Positions 31,214-39,737 of a DNA stretch of 64,000 nt are shown one piece after another (within the stretch, counting starts at the first letter, position 1; each line of letters starts with the position of its first letter). Location: NCBI RefSeq assembly GCF_001429625.1, contig NZ_LMSU01000001.1:1292310-1356309 (forward strand), in the 5' to 3' direction. Position numbers and translations under genes: made by a program. This DNA comes from Nocardioides sp. Soil805. Its GTDB lineage: Bacteria > Actinomycetota > Actinomycetes > Propionibacteriales > Nocardioidaceae. The notes under the pieces are model-generated. The model ran no database searches, was not told the DNA's origin, and saw nothing but the letters and a program-made list of their open reading frames with translations.

Positions 31214-32845
31214 ATGGCTGATTTGAACGATCCAATCGTCGACGACCCCTCGTGGTGGCGCAACGCCGTCGTCTACCAGGTCTACGTCCGGTCCTTCGCC
31301 GACAGCGACGGCGACGGCATCGGCGACCTGCCGGGCATCACGTCGCGGCTGCCCTACCTGCGCGACCTCGGCGTCGACGCCCTGTGGATCACGCCGTTCT
31401 ACACCTCCCCCCAGCGCGATCACGGGTACGACGTCGCCGACTACACCGACGTCGACCCGCTGTTCGGGGCGCTCGGCGACGCCGACACCCTGATCGAGAC
31501 CGCGCACGAGCTCGACCTGCGCGTCATCGTCGACCTGGTGCCCAACCACACCTCCGACGAGCACCCGTGGTTCAAGGCCGCCCTCGCCGCCGGACCGGGC
31601 AGCCCGGAGCGGGCGCGCTTCATGTTCCGCGAGGGCTCCGGCCCCGACGGCAGCCTGCCGCCCAACAACTGGGAGTCCGTCTTCGGCGGTCCCGCGTGGA
31701 CCCGGGTCGAGGACCCTTCGACGGGCTCAGGACAGCGCGCCCAGTGGTACCTCCACCTCTTCGACTCGACCCAGCCCGACCTCGACTGGCGCAACCCCGA
31801 GGTCGGCGACATGTTCGAGGACGTCCTGCGCTTCTGGCTCGACAAGGGCGTGGACGGGTTCCGCGTCGACGTCGCCCACGGCCTCTACAAGGAGGAGTCG
31901 CTGCGCGACCAGGTGGTCAAGGCCGGCGAGCGGCCCACCTCCGGCCAGGTCAACACCGACCACTCCATGGTCTCCCGCGAGCTCAACGACGAGCCCATGT
32001 GGGACCAGCCGGAGGTGCACGAGGTCTACCGCCGCTGGCACGACGTCCTCGACAGCGTGGGCGACGACCGGATGGCCGTCGCCGAGGCCTGGACGCAGAC
32101 CCCCGAGTCGATGGCCGCCTTCGTCCGGCCCGACGAGCTCGACCAGGCCTTCAACTTCGCGTGGCTGCTGGCCGACTGGTCGGCGGAGTCCTTCCGCGAG
32201 GTCGTCGTCGACACCCTCGCGGCCGTCGCCCCGGTCGGCGCCTCTCCGACGTGGGTGCTGAGCAACCACGACGTCGTACGCCACGCCACCCGCTACGGCG
32301 GCGGCGAGCAGGGCCTGGCCCGCGCCCGGGCCGCCACCCTGGCGATGCTGGCGCTGCCCGGCTCCTCCTACCTCTACCAGGGCGAGGAGCTCGGCCTCGA
32401 GCAGGTCGACGTCGCGCCCGAGGACCGGCAGGACCCGTCGTGGTTCCGCACCGGCGAGGTCGGCCGCGACGGCTGCCGGGTGCCGATCCCGTGGGGCGGC
32501 GACTCCGCGCCCTTCGGCTTCGGGCCGGGCGACGCCCAGCCGTGGATCCCGCAGCCGGACGAGTTCAAGGGCCTCACGGTCGAGGCGCAGACCGGGGTCA
32601 AGGGCTCGACGCTGGAGTTCTACCGCGCCGCCCTGGCCGCGCGCCGCGCCCACGCCCTGCCCGCCGGCGACGAGGTCACCCTCGTCGAGGCCAACGGCGA
32701 CCTGCTGGAGCTGCACCGCGGCGACCTCCGCGTCCTGCTCAACTGCGGCAGCACCGACGTCCCGCTCCCCGCGGGCCGCGTCCTGGCCAGCAGCGGCCCG
32801 GTCACCGACGTGCTGCCGGGCGACACCTGCGTCTGGCTCGGCTGA
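31214..32845 (+). CDS. GH13 alpha-glucosidase (oligo-1,6-/alpha-1,4-glucosidase type)
   Basis: A 543-residue cytoplasmic glycoside hydrolase that releases glucose from maltose/isomaltose-type oligosaccharides. It has the GH13 blocks DLVPNHTSDEH, GFRVDVAHG (nucleophile Asp219), VAEAWTQ (acid/base Glu291) and LSNHDVVRHA (Asp353). No signal peptide. Residues 167-173 (DPSTGSG) are encoded by a short palindromic element inserted between conserved strands (separate entry). ATG at 31214 preceded by CAGAAT seven bases upstream. A strong bidirectional terminator follows. Confidence 0.93.
   Translation: MADLNDPIVDDPSWWRNAVVYQVYVRSFADSDGDGIGDLPGITSRLPYLRDLGVDALWITPFYTSPQRDHGYDVADYTDVDPLFGALGDADTLIETAHELDLRVIVDLVPNHTSDEHPWFKAALAAGPGSPERARFMFREGSGPDGSLPPNNWESVFGGPAWTRVEDPSTGSGQRAQWYLHLFDSTQPDLDWRNPEVGDMFEDVLRFWLDKGVDGFRVDVAHGLYKEESLRDQVVKAGERPTSGQVNTDHSMVSRELNDEPMWDQPEVHEVYRRWHDVLDSVGDDRMAVAEAWTQTPESMAAFVRPDELDQAFNFAWLLADWSAESFREVVVDTLAAVAPVGASPTWVLSNHDVVRHATRYGGGEQGLARARAATLAMLALPGSSYLYQGEELGLEQVDVAPEDRQDPSWFRTGEVGRDGCRVPIPWGGDSAPFGFGPGDAQPWIPQPDEFKGLTVEAQTGVKGSTLEFYRAALAARRAHALPAGDEVTLVEANGDLLELHRGDLRVLLNCGSTDVPLPAGRVLASSGPVTDVLPGDTCVWLG
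31714..31731. repeat. REP-like palindromic element CCCTTCGACGGGCTCAGG inside the glucosidase gene
   Basis: The 18 bases match the CCCTTCGACnnGCTCAGGG sequence that occurs as a dispersed intergenic palindrome in many high-GC bacteria. Here it is in frame, coding DPSTGSG, in a loop just before the WYLHLFD strand. Single copy in this window. Confidence 0.6.
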
Positions 32846-32869
32846 GTCCCGACACCAGCTGCGTACGCC

Positions 32870-32901
32870 GAACGGCCCGCCCCCGAAGGGGCGGGCCGTT
32901 C
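32870..32901. terminator. Bidirectional terminator between the glucosidase and marR
   Basis: A 14-bp perfect stem, GAACGGCCCGCCCC paired with GGGGCGGGCCGTTC, loop CGAA, followed on the plus strand by TGCATTT. It separates two converging genes. Confidence 0.85.
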
Positions 32902-32907
32902 TGCATT

Positions 32908-32949
32908 TCAGTGCCGGTCGATCAGTGCCGGTCGATCAGTGCCGGTCGA
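32908..32949. repeat. 14-bp tandem triplication across the marR stop codon
   Basis: TCAGTGCCGGTCGA occurs three times (32908, 32922, 32936). The copy at 32936 holds the marR stop codon and the final codons for DRH; the other two are non-coding copies downstream. Confidence 0.9.
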
Positions 32950-33379
32950 GCGTCTGGTTGTAGCGGGCGAACCGGGTGACCAGCTCCTCGAGGTCCTCCG
33001 AGGTCCACTCGGCCAGCCGGGCGTCGAGCTCCACGATCCGGCGCCGGCTCACCGCCTCCAGCCGCTCCACGGCCTCGGGCGTGGCCGTCAGGATGGTCGC
33101 CCGCCCGTCGTCCGGGTCCGGCGCCCGCTCGACGAGACCGAGGTCCACGAGGTGCTGCACCTGGCGGGACACCGCGCCCTTGTCGAGGTCGAACTTCTCG
33201 GCGATGTCGGCCGAGCGGCGCGGTCCCGCCTCGATGAGGTGGGCGAGCATGACGTAGGAGGAGGGCTGCAGGGACGGGTGGACGAGCGCGGCGCGCTCGG
33301 TGAGCGCACGGCGCACCCGTCGCATCAGGATCCCGACCTCCTGCTCGAGGGCGTGCAACGTGCGGATCCGGTCGTTCAT
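32936..33379 (-). CDS. MarR family transcriptional regulator
   Basis: A 147-residue winged-helix repressor (SADIAEKFDLDKGAVSRQV recognition region; DPDDGRATILTATPEA wing) typical of MarR proteins that sense drugs or phenolics. ATG at 33379 overlaps the stop of the MFS gene as ATGA, so exporter and regulator are co-translated. A GTTGCC-AGC-GGCAAC palindrome over the start of the MFS transcript is its likely operator, giving autoregulation. The gene ends in a 14-bp triplication. Confidence 0.9.
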   Translation of the reverse strand: MNDRIRTLHALEQEVGILMRRVRRALTERAALVHPSLQPSSYVMLAHLIEAGPRRSADIAEKFDLDKGAVSRQVQHLVDLGLVERAPDPDDGRATILTATPEAVERLEAVSRRRIVELDARLAEWTSEDLEELVTRFARYNQTLDRH

Positions 33380-34995
33380 CGCTCGAGCGCCACGGTGGCC
33401 TCGGGAGCGACCGCCTGCTCGGTGTCCACCGTGGTGCGCAGCGGCACCTCCTTGATGAGCAGCACCGCCACCAGGGCACCGACCGCGAACGGCAGCGCCA
33501 CCAGGAAGATGTGGCCGGTCGCGTCGCCGAAGGCGCTCTCGAAGATCGCGCGGATCGGCTCCGGCAGGGTCGACAGCTCGGGCACGCCGCCCTTCTGGTG
33601 GGCGAACTGCGCCGCCAGCTCCGGGTTGGCCCGCAGGATCGGGGCGACACCGGCGGCCACCGCGTCGGCGACCTGGTGGGCCAGCACGGCGCCCAGCACG
33701 GCGATGCCCGTCGAGCCACCGAGGGACCGGAAGAACGCCACGACCGAGGAGGCGGCACCCATGTCGGCCATCGCCGTGTTGTTCTGCACGGCCAGGACCA
33801 GGTTCTGCATGGTGGCGCCGAGGCCGAGGCCCAGGACCGCCATGAAGGCGCCCGTGTGGGTGAGGGGGGTCTCGGCGTCGATGGTCGAGAGCAGGCCGAT
33901 GCCGGCGATCACGAAGACCATGCCGCCGACCAGCCAGCGCTTCCACAGGCCGGTGCGCGTGATGATCCGGCCGCTCAGGATGCTCGAGACCAGCAGGCCG
34001 CCGACCATGCAGACCGACATCAGGCCGGCCTCGGTCGGGCTCATCGCCTTGGCGCGCTGGAAGTACAGGCTGAGGTAGACCGTCGAGCCGAACATCGCGA
34101 CGCCGATCAGCACCGAGGCGATGGTGGCCAGGGTCAGGGTGCGGTCCTTGAAGAGCCGCAGCGGGACCACCGGGTCCTTGGCGACGGCCGCCTCGACGTA
34201 GACCGCCGCGGCGATGACGAGGACGGCGGCCGCGACGAGGAGACCACTGGTGAGGGAGGTCCAGTCGAACTGCTGGCCACCCAGGGAGACCCAGACCAGC
34301 AGCAGCGAGACGCCGCCGACGAGCAGGAAAGCGCCGAGGTAGTCGATGGACACCTCGCGCTTGACGACGGGCAGGTGCAGCGTCTTTTGGAGCACCACGA
34401 AGGCGAGGACGGCCACGGGCAGTCCGGCGAAGAAGCACCACTCCCAGCCGACGGTGTCGACCAGCAGGCCGCCGATCAGCGGGCCGCTCACGGTCGCCAG
34501 GGCGAAGACCGCACCGATGTAGCCGGAGTACCGACCGCGCTCACGCGGGGAGACCATCGTGGCGATGACGACCTGCACCAGCGCGGTGAGTCCACCCACG
34601 CCCAGGCCCTGCACCACGCGGGCACCGATGAGGACCTCCATGCTGGGGGCGAAGCCCGCGATGAGGGAGCCGATCGAGAAGATCACCAGCGCGGACTGGA
34701 CGAGCACCTTCTTGTCGAAGAGGTCGGCCAGCTTGCCCCAGATCGGGGTGGTCGCGGTCATGGCGAGCATCGTCGCCACGACGATCCAGGTGTAGCCGGT
34801 CTGGCTGCCCTCGAGATCGGCCACGATGGTCGGCAGGGCGTTGGAGACGATAGTGCTCGACAGCATGGCGACGAACATGGCGAGCAGGAGGCCGCTGAGC
34901 GCTTCCAGCACCTCGCGGTGGCTCATCTGGCCGGACTGCACGGCCGGCGGAGGCACGGTGGCGGACTCGGGGTGGGACACGGAAGCTCGATTCAT
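33376..34995 (-). CDS. DHA2-type MFS drug exporter
   Basis: A 539-residue major-facilitator antiporter with about 14 membrane helices (DHA2 layout). Family motifs seen: FVAMLSSTIVSNALPTIVADL in helix 1 (shown in part), GKLADLFDKK (motif A) and GPLIGGLLVDTVGW (motif C of antiporters). Expected to export toxic organic compounds using the proton gradient. ATG at 34995 gives a leader of about 19 bases behind TATAGT; no strong ribosome site. It is in an operon with marR and lies downstream of a leader-peptide/stem-loop element. Confidence 0.9.
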   Translation of the reverse strand: MNRASVSHPESATVPPPAVQSGQMSHREVLEALSGLLLAMFVAMLSSTIVSNALPTIVADLEGSQTGYTWIVVATMLAMTATTPIWGKLADLFDKKVLVQSALVIFSIGSLIAGFAPSMEVLIGARVVQGLGVGGLTALVQVVIATMVSPRERGRYSGYIGAVFALATVSGPLIGGLLVDTVGWEWCFFAGLPVAVLAFVVLQKTLHLPVVKREVSIDYLGAFLLVGGVSLLLVWVSLGGQQFDWTSLTSGLLVAAAVLVIAAAVYVEAAVAKDPVVPLRLFKDRTLTLATIASVLIGVAMFGSTVYLSLYFQRAKAMSPTEAGLMSVCMVGGLLVSSILSGRIITRTGLWKRWLVGGMVFVIAGIGLLSTIDAETPLTHTGAFMAVLGLGLGATMQNLVLAVQNNTAMADMGAASSVVAFFRSLGGSTGIAVLGAVLAHQVADAVAAGVAPILRANPELAAQFAHQKGGVPELSTLPEPIRAIFESAFGDATGHIFLVALPFAVGALVAVLLIKEVPLRTTVDTEQAVAPEATVALER

Positions 34996-35007
34996 GAGGA
35001 CTAGAAG

Positions 35008-35026
35008 GTTGCCAGCGGCAACTATA
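35008..35026 (-). promoter_or_regulatory. MFS-marR promoter with MarR-type operator
   Basis: Minus-strand -10 TATAGT (35026-35021) overlaps by two bases the palindrome GTTGCC-AGC-GGCAAC (35008-35022), which covers the transcription start. A MarR dimer bound there would block RNA polymerase. The -35 region is GC-rich without a consensus match. Confidence 0.6.
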
Positions 35027-35131
35027 TTCCTCCTCCCCCGGCCCTCCGCATCGCGAGCGCGGTGACGCCGGCCACATCCGCCACCCCGGTACGACGGTGT
35101 GGTCCGGAAGTGCGGCACTCGGGACATGCAG

Positions 35132-35211
35132 CGACCCGCAGGCCTGCTGCCCCTCGCGGTGTCTCCACTCGGAGGGGCCCCGGGGGATGACGTCCGGGGG
35201 CCTGCGGGTCG
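35132..35211 (-). ncRNA. 80-nt multi-stem RNA element between leader ORF and MFS promoter
   Basis: A 13-bp perfect outer stem (35132-35144 with 35199-35211) closes a region with an inner stem CCCCTC/GAGGGG (35150-35155 with 35172-35177, continued by GTG/CAC) and a second GC-rich arm around 35178-35198. On the minus strand it follows the 12-codon leader ORF by about 50 bases. No U-tract follows it. It may be an attenuator, a terminator of the upstream ABC operon, or a small RNA; no known riboswitch class is recognised. Confidence 0.45.
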
Positions 35212-35256
35212 GGTGGCTGCAGTGGATTCGCCGGCAGCTCGTCGGCGACTAGGGCT

Positions 35257-35280
35257 GGTGCTGCCTAGCGGGCAGCCACC
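35257..35280 (-). promoter_or_regulatory. Hairpin enclosing the leader ORF stop codon
   Basis: GGTG(G)CTGCC-CGCTA-GGCAGCACC on the minus strand: nine pairs with one bulged G, and the TAG stop sits in the loop. Ribosomes reading the leader to its end would melt this hairpin. Confidence 0.45.
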
Positions 35281-35303
35281 TCACTCATCCGAAAAGACTT
35301 CAT
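35265..35303 (-). CDS. 12-codon leader ORF (putative leader peptide)
   Basis: ATG AAG TCT TTT then eight more codons gives MKSFRMSEVAAR and a TAG stop. It has the best ribosome binding site of the window (AAGGAGGTGG, 35312-35321) and its own promoter (35335-35363). The peptide resembles the first residues of MerR/excisionase-type helix-turn-helix proteins, so it could instead be the remnant of a decayed regulator; no continuation of such a domain is found in any frame downstream. Confidence 0.5.
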   Translation of the reverse strand: MKSFRMSEVAAR

Positions 35304-35334
35304 GCTTCGGACCACCTCCTTTCCGTGTGCCACC

Positions 35335-35363
35335 ACCGTAGGTCGCCTCGCCGCACGGGCCAA
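35335..35363 (-). promoter_or_regulatory. Promoter of the leader ORF (TTGGCC, 17 nt, TACGGT)
   Basis: Minus-strand -35 TTGGCC (35363-35358) and -10 TACGGT (35340-35335) with ideal 17-base spacing, placed just after the end of the ABC exporter gene. It would start a transcript about 25 bases before the leader ORF. Confidence 0.55.
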
Positions 35364-35383
35364 GGGGTTTTTCTCCCCTGCCT

Positions 35384-37351
35384 TCACGCCGCCTCGAACT
35401 GCGAGCGGTAGAGGGCGGCGTACGCACCGTCGCGGGCGAGCAGCTCGTCGTGGTCTCCCTGCTCGACGATGTCCCCGTCGCGCATCACCAGGATCAGGTC
35501 CGCGTCGCGGATCGTGGAGAGCCGGTGGGCGATGACGAACGACGTCCGGTCGCTGCGCAGCGCGGCCATCGCGTGCTGGAGCAGCAGCTCCGTGCGCGTG
35601 TCGACCGACGAGGTCGCCTCGTCGAGGATCAGCAGGTCCGGCGCTGCGAGGAAGGCGCGCGCGATCGTCACCAGCTGCCGCTCGCCCGCGGAGAGGTTGG
35701 AGCCGTCCTCGTCGATGAGCGTGTCGTAGCCGTCGGGCAGCGAGTGGACGAAGCGGTCCACGAAGGTCGCCTCGGCGGCCTGGTGGATCTCGGCCTCCGT
35801 CGCGTCCGGACGGCCGTAGGCGATGTTGTCGCGGATGGTGCCGGCGAACAGCCAGGTGTCCTGGAGGACCATGCCGATCTGCCGACGCAGTGCGCTGCGC
35901 GGCATCGAGGTGATGTCGACGCCGTCGAGCGTGATCCGTCCGGCGGAGACCTCGTAGAAGCGCTCGACCAGGTTGACCAGCGTCGTCTTGCCGGCACCGG
36001 TCGGGCCGACGATGGCGACCGTCTGGCCGGGTCGGGCGACGAGGGAGAGCCTCTCGAGGAGCGGCTGCTCGGGGTCGTAGGAGAAGGACACGTCCTCGAA
36101 GCGCACCTCGCCGTGCCGCTCGGTCGCGGGCACGCCGTCGCGGTCGGGCTCCTGCTCCTCGGCGTCGAGCAGCTCGAAGACCCGCTCGGCCGACGCGACG
36201 CCCGACTGCAGCAGGTTGACCATGGAGGCGACCTGGGTGAGCGGCTGGGTGAACTGCCGGGAGTACTGGATGAACGCCTGCACGTCGCCCAGCGACATGG
36301 TGCCGCTGGCGACCCGGAGGCCACCGAGGACCGCGATGACGACGTAGTTGAGGTTCCCGACGAACATCATGATCGGCATGATCAGGCCGCTCACGAACTG
36401 GGCGCCGAACGACGCCTTGAGCAGCTCGTCGTTCTCCTCCGCGAACACCCGCTCGGCCTCGCCCTGGCGACCGAAGACCTTGACCAGCGAGTGCCCGGAG
36501 AACGTCTCCTCGATGTGTCCGTTGAGGCGTCCGGTACGCCGCCACTGCTGGACGAACATCCCCTGCGAGCGCTTCATCACCGTGCCGGCCACCAGCATCG
36601 AGACGGGCACCGACACCAGGGCCACCAGGGCGAGCACGGGCGAGATCCAGAACATCATCGCCAGGACGGCGACCACCGTGAGCACCGAGGTGAGCAGCTG
36701 GCTGAGGGTCTGCTGGAGCGTGGTGCTCACGTTGTCGATGTCGTTGGAGACCCGGCTCAGCAGCTCGCCGCGCGGCTGCCGGTCGATGTAGGCCAGCGGG
36801 AGCCGGTGCACCTTGTCCTCCACGTCGGAGCGCATCCGGCGCACGGTGCCCTGCACCACGTCGTTGAGGATCCACCCGGCCAGCCACCCGAGGGCGGCCG
36901 CGCCGACGTAGATCGCCAGCACGAGCAGGAGCACCTGGCCCACGGCCGTGAAGTCGACGCCCTGGCCGGGCACGACGTCCATGCCGCTGACCATGTCGGC
37001 GACCTGGTCGTCGCCCCGCTGCCGGAGCATCTCGACGGCCTGGTCCTTGGTCAGCCCGTCGGGCAGCTGGCCACCGATGAGCCCGGAGAAGATCAGGTCG
37101 GTCGCCCGGCCCAGCACCCGTGGGCCGAACGCGGTGGCCAGGACGCTCACCACGGTGAGGGCGATGACGGCGATCGTCTTGGCGCGGTACGGCGACATCC
37201 GGGCGACCATCCGCCGGGCCGACGGACCGAAGGCGCTCGCCTTCTGCCCGACCATGCCGCCGCCCATCGGGCCGCGACCGGGGCCGGGGCCGGCCTCGAT
37301 GCGCTCGGTCTGCTTGAGGGTGCCGGGGGCCTGCTTCGTGCTCTCGCTCAT
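35384..37351 (-). CDS. ABC exporter subunit with consensus ATPase site (heterodimer partner 2)
   Basis: A 655-residue half-transporter: a disordered N-terminus, six membrane helices, and an ATPase domain with Walker [11 protein letters not shown], non-standard signature LSAGERQ, Walker [13 protein letters not shown] with catalytic Glu, and switch His in IAHRLSTI. An insert of about 50 residues lies between helices 1 and 2. Together with the preceding gene it matches heterodimeric TM287/288- or BmrCD-type multidrug exporters. ATG at 37351 overlaps the stop of the partner (ATGA). Confidence 0.92.
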   Translation of the reverse strand: MSESTKQAPGTLKQTERIEAGPGPGRGPMGGGMVGQKASAFGPSARRMVARMSPYRAKTIAVIALTVVSVLATAFGPRVLGRATDLIFSGLIGGQLPDGLTKDQAVEMLRQRGDDQVADMVSGMDVVPGQGVDFTAVGQVLLLVLAIYVGAAALGWLAGWILNDVVQGTVRRMRSDVEDKVHRLPLAYIDRQPRGELLSRVSNDIDNVSTTLQQTLSQLLTSVLTVVAVLAMMFWISPVLALVALVSVPVSMLVAGTVMKRSQGMFVQQWRRTGRLNGHIEETFSGHSLVKVFGRQGEAERVFAEENDELLKASFGAQFVSGLIMPIMMFVGNLNYVVIAVLGGLRVASGTMSLGDVQAFIQYSRQFTQPLTQVASMVNLLQSGVASAERVFELLDAEEQEPDRDGVPATERHGEVRFEDVSFSYDPEQPLLERLSLVARPGQTVAIVGPTGAGKTTLVNLVERFYEVSAGRITLDGVDITSMPRSALRRQIGMVLQDTWLFAGTIRDNIAYGRPDATEAEIHQAAEATFVDRFVHSLPDGYDTLIDEDGSNLSAGERQLVTIARAFLAAPDLLILDEATSSVDTRTELLLQHAMAALRSDRTSFVIAHRLSTIRDADLILVMRDGDIVEQGDHDELLARDGAYAALYRSQFEAA

Positions 37352-39081
37352 GCGACCTCTCCCACCGTGAGCTGCGACTCGACGATCTCGCGGTAGGTGC
37401 CGCAGGTCGCCAGGAGCTCGTCGTGGGTGCCCCGGCCGACCACCGCACCGTCCTCGAGGACGACGATGACGTCGGCGTCGCGGATGGTGGAGACCCGCTG
37501 GGCGACGATGACGACCGTGCTGTCGCGGGTGACGGGCACCAGCGCGGCCCGCAACCGGGCGTCGGTGGTCAGGTCGAGCGCGGAGAACGAGTCGTCGAAG
37601 AGGTAGATCTCGGGTCGGCGGATGACCGCCCGGGCGATGGCCAGGCGTTGTCGCTGCCCGCCGGAGAAGTTGCTGCCGCCCTGCGAGACGTTCGACTCCA
37701 GCCCGTCGGGCATCGCCGCGACGAAGTCACGGGCCTGGGCGATCTCGAGCGCGTGCCACATCTCCTCCTCGCTCGCGTCGGCCTTGCCGTAGCGCAGGTT
37801 GTCGGCGACCGTGCCGGAGAAGAGGAAGGCCTTCTGCGGGACAAGGCCGAGCCGCGACCAGAGCACCTGCGGGTCGAGCGCGCGGACGTCGACCCCGTCG
37901 ACGTACACGGTGCCGGAGGTGGCGTCGAAGAGCCGCGGCACCAGGTTGACGAGGGTCGACTTGCCTGCGCCGGTCGAGCCGACGACGGCGATCGTCTGCC
38001 CCGGCCGGGCCTCCAGGTCGACGCCGCGCAGCACCGGCTCCTCGGCGCCGGGGTAGGCGAAGGTGACGCCGTCGAGGACGAGGGTGCCGCGCTCGCTGAC
38101 CTCGGTGACCGGGTCGGCCGCGACGACGACGCTGCTCTCGGTGTCCAGCACCTCGACGATGCGGTCGGCGCACACGGCGGCACGCGGGATCATCATCATC
38201 ATGAAGGTCCCCATCATCACGCTCATGATGATCTGCATGAGGTAGGTGAGGTACGCCGTCAGGGCGCCCACCTCCATGGCCCCGGACTCGACCCGGTGGC
38301 CGCCGAACCACAGCACCGCGACGGACGCGACGTTGGCCACCAGCATCACGACCGGGAACAGCCCGGCCTGCCAGCGACCGGCGCGTACGGCGACCACGGT
38401 GAGCTGGTCGTTGGCCTCGGCGAAGCGTCGGGTCTCGTGCTCCTCGCGGACGAAGGCGCGCACGACGCGGACCCCGGTCACCTGCTCGCGCAGCACCCGG
38501 TTGACCTCGTCGATGCGCTCCTGCATCAGCCGGAAGCTGGGCACCATCTGCCGCACGATGAGCCCGACCAGGGTGGCGAGGACGGGGACCACGATCACGA
38601 TGAGCCACGAGAGCCCGACGTCCTCGCGCATCGCCATCACGACGGCGCCGACCATCATGATCGGGGCGGACACGAACATGGTGAAGCCCATCAGGACCAG
38701 CATCTGCACCTGCTGGACGTCGTTGGTGTCGCGGGTGATGAGCGACGGCGCGCCGAAGTGCTGCACCTCCCGGGCCGAGAACGTGCCCACCCGGCGGAAG
38801 ATCTCCGCGCGCAGGTCGCGCCCGAAGCTCATCGCGGTCCGCGCGGCGAACCACACGGCGGCGATCGCGCACGACGCCTGGGCGATCGAGACGGCGAGCA
38901 TGACCGCCCCGCGCTGCACGATGTAGCCGGTGTCGCCGAGCACCACCCCGTTGTCGATGATCTGGGCGTTGAGGCTCGGCAGGTAGAGCATCGCGAGGGT
39001 GCCGACGAACTGGAGCGCCACGATCGCGGCGATCGGACGCCGGTACGGCGCGAGGTGGGTGCGGACGAGGCGCAGGAGCAT
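37348..39081 (-). CDS. ABC exporter subunit with degenerate ATPase site (heterodimer partner 1)
   Basis: A 577-residue half-transporter with six helices and an ATPase domain: Walker [11 protein letters not shown], canonical signature FSGGQRQ, but Walker B is [11 protein letters not shown] (Asp instead of catalytic Glu) and the switch is VAQRVSTI (Gln for His). The paired gene has the complementary pattern, so one of the two ATP sites is degenerate, as in known heterodimeric exporters. ATG at 39081 overlaps the tetR stop (TGATG); longer frames read into tetR. Confidence 0.93.
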   Translation of the reverse strand: MLLRLVRTHLAPYRRPIAAIVALQFVGTLAMLYLPSLNAQIIDNGVVLGDTGYIVQRGAVMLAVSIAQASCAIAAVWFAARTAMSFGRDLRAEIFRRVGTFSAREVQHFGAPSLITRDTNDVQQVQMLVLMGFTMFVSAPIMMVGAVVMAMREDVGLSWLIVIVVPVLATLVGLIVRQMVPSFRLMQERIDEVNRVLREQVTGVRVVRAFVREEHETRRFAEANDQLTVVAVRAGRWQAGLFPVVMLVANVASVAVLWFGGHRVESGAMEVGALTAYLTYLMQIIMSVMMGTFMMMMIPRAAVCADRIVEVLDTESSVVVAADPVTEVSERGTLVLDGVTFAYPGAEEPVLRGVDLEARPGQTIAVVGSTGAGKSTLVNLVPRLFDATSGTVYVDGVDVRALDPQVLWSRLGLVPQKAFLFSGTVADNLRYGKADASEEEMWHALEIAQARDFVAAMPDGLESNVSQGGSNFSGGQRQRLAIARAVIRRPEIYLFDDSFSALDLTTDARLRAALVPVTRDSTVVIVAQRVSTIRDADVIVVLEDGAVVGRGTHDELLATCGTYREIVESQLTVGEVA

Positions 39082-39656
39082 CAGTCGACCTTTGCGAGCA
39101 GACCGTCGAGGACGGTGGTGACGATCTCGTCGGCGGACAGGATCCGGCCGTCGGAGAGGTGGGGATGGCTGCCGGCGAAGGTCAGCAGCCGCAGGACGTG
39201 CACGACGTGCGGCACCGGGGCACGCAGCTCCGCGGCGTGCGGGGCGAGCAGCTCGGTCATGATCTGCTCCGCCTCCTCGCGCGGGTGCTTCATGTGGGCA
39301 CGGCCGGTCGGCGGGCCGACCATGCCGACCGCGGTCATCAGGGTGAAGATCCCCCGGAAACGGACCTGGAGGAGGGTGACCAGGTCCGAGACCAGGTCGC
39401 GCAGCGGCTGGTCCGGCTCGACCCGCCGCAGGTCCTCGAGGAAAGGCGCGATGTCGAAGGCGTGGTCGAGGGCGGCCTGGACGAGGTCGTCCTTGGACTC
39501 GAAGACGCGGAAGATGGTGCCCTCCGCGACTCCGGCCGCCTCGGCGATCTGCCGGGTGGTCACCGCCCGCCCGTGCTCGTGCAGGAGGGGGAGGGTCACG
39601 TCGACGAGCGCCCTGCGGCGATCGGCGGCGGACATGGCGGTGGCACGGGGGGTCAC
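39081..39656 (-). CDS. TetR family regulator of the ABC exporter
   Basis: A 191-residue repressor with the TetR helix-turn-helix VTTRQIAEAAGVAEGTIFRV (in part, residues about 33-52) and a helical ligand domain. GTG at 39656 is six bases behind TAGGCT (leaderless); an internal ATG gives MSAADRRR. First gene of a three-gene operon with overlapping stops and starts. A 20-bp palindrome next to its -10 is the likely auto-operator; ligand unknown. Confidence 0.9.
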   Translation of the reverse strand: MTPRATAMSAADRRRALVDVTLPLLHEHGRAVTTRQIAEAAGVAEGTIFRVFESKDDLVQAALDHAFDIAPFLEDLRRVEPDQPLRDLVSDLVTLLQVRFRGIFTLMTAVGMVGPPTGRAHMKHPREEAEQIMTELLAPHAAELRAPVPHVVHVLRLLTFAGSHPHLSDGRILSADEIVTTVLDGLLAKVD

Positions 39657-39662
39657 CGCGCC

Positions 39663-39689
39663 AGCCTAGGTGAGTGAGCACTCACTCAC
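39663..39689 (-). promoter_or_regulatory. tetR promoter and TetR operator
   Basis: Leaderless -10 TAGGCT (minus, 39668-39663) followed by six bases and GTG; immediately upstream the perfect palindrome GTGAGTGAG-CA-CTCACTCAC (39670-39689), a typical TetR-family operator sitting in the -10/-35 spacer. Confidence 0.7.
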
Positions 39690-39737
39690 AACCGGTTTCG
39701 CTCAGCTCCGACAGCCCGGGCCGCCGCACCGACTCCC

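Noticed and set aside
34996..35127. Longer N-terminus of the MFS protein from 35127
   Set aside because: Would include the promoter and MarR operator and has no membrane-protein-like sequence.
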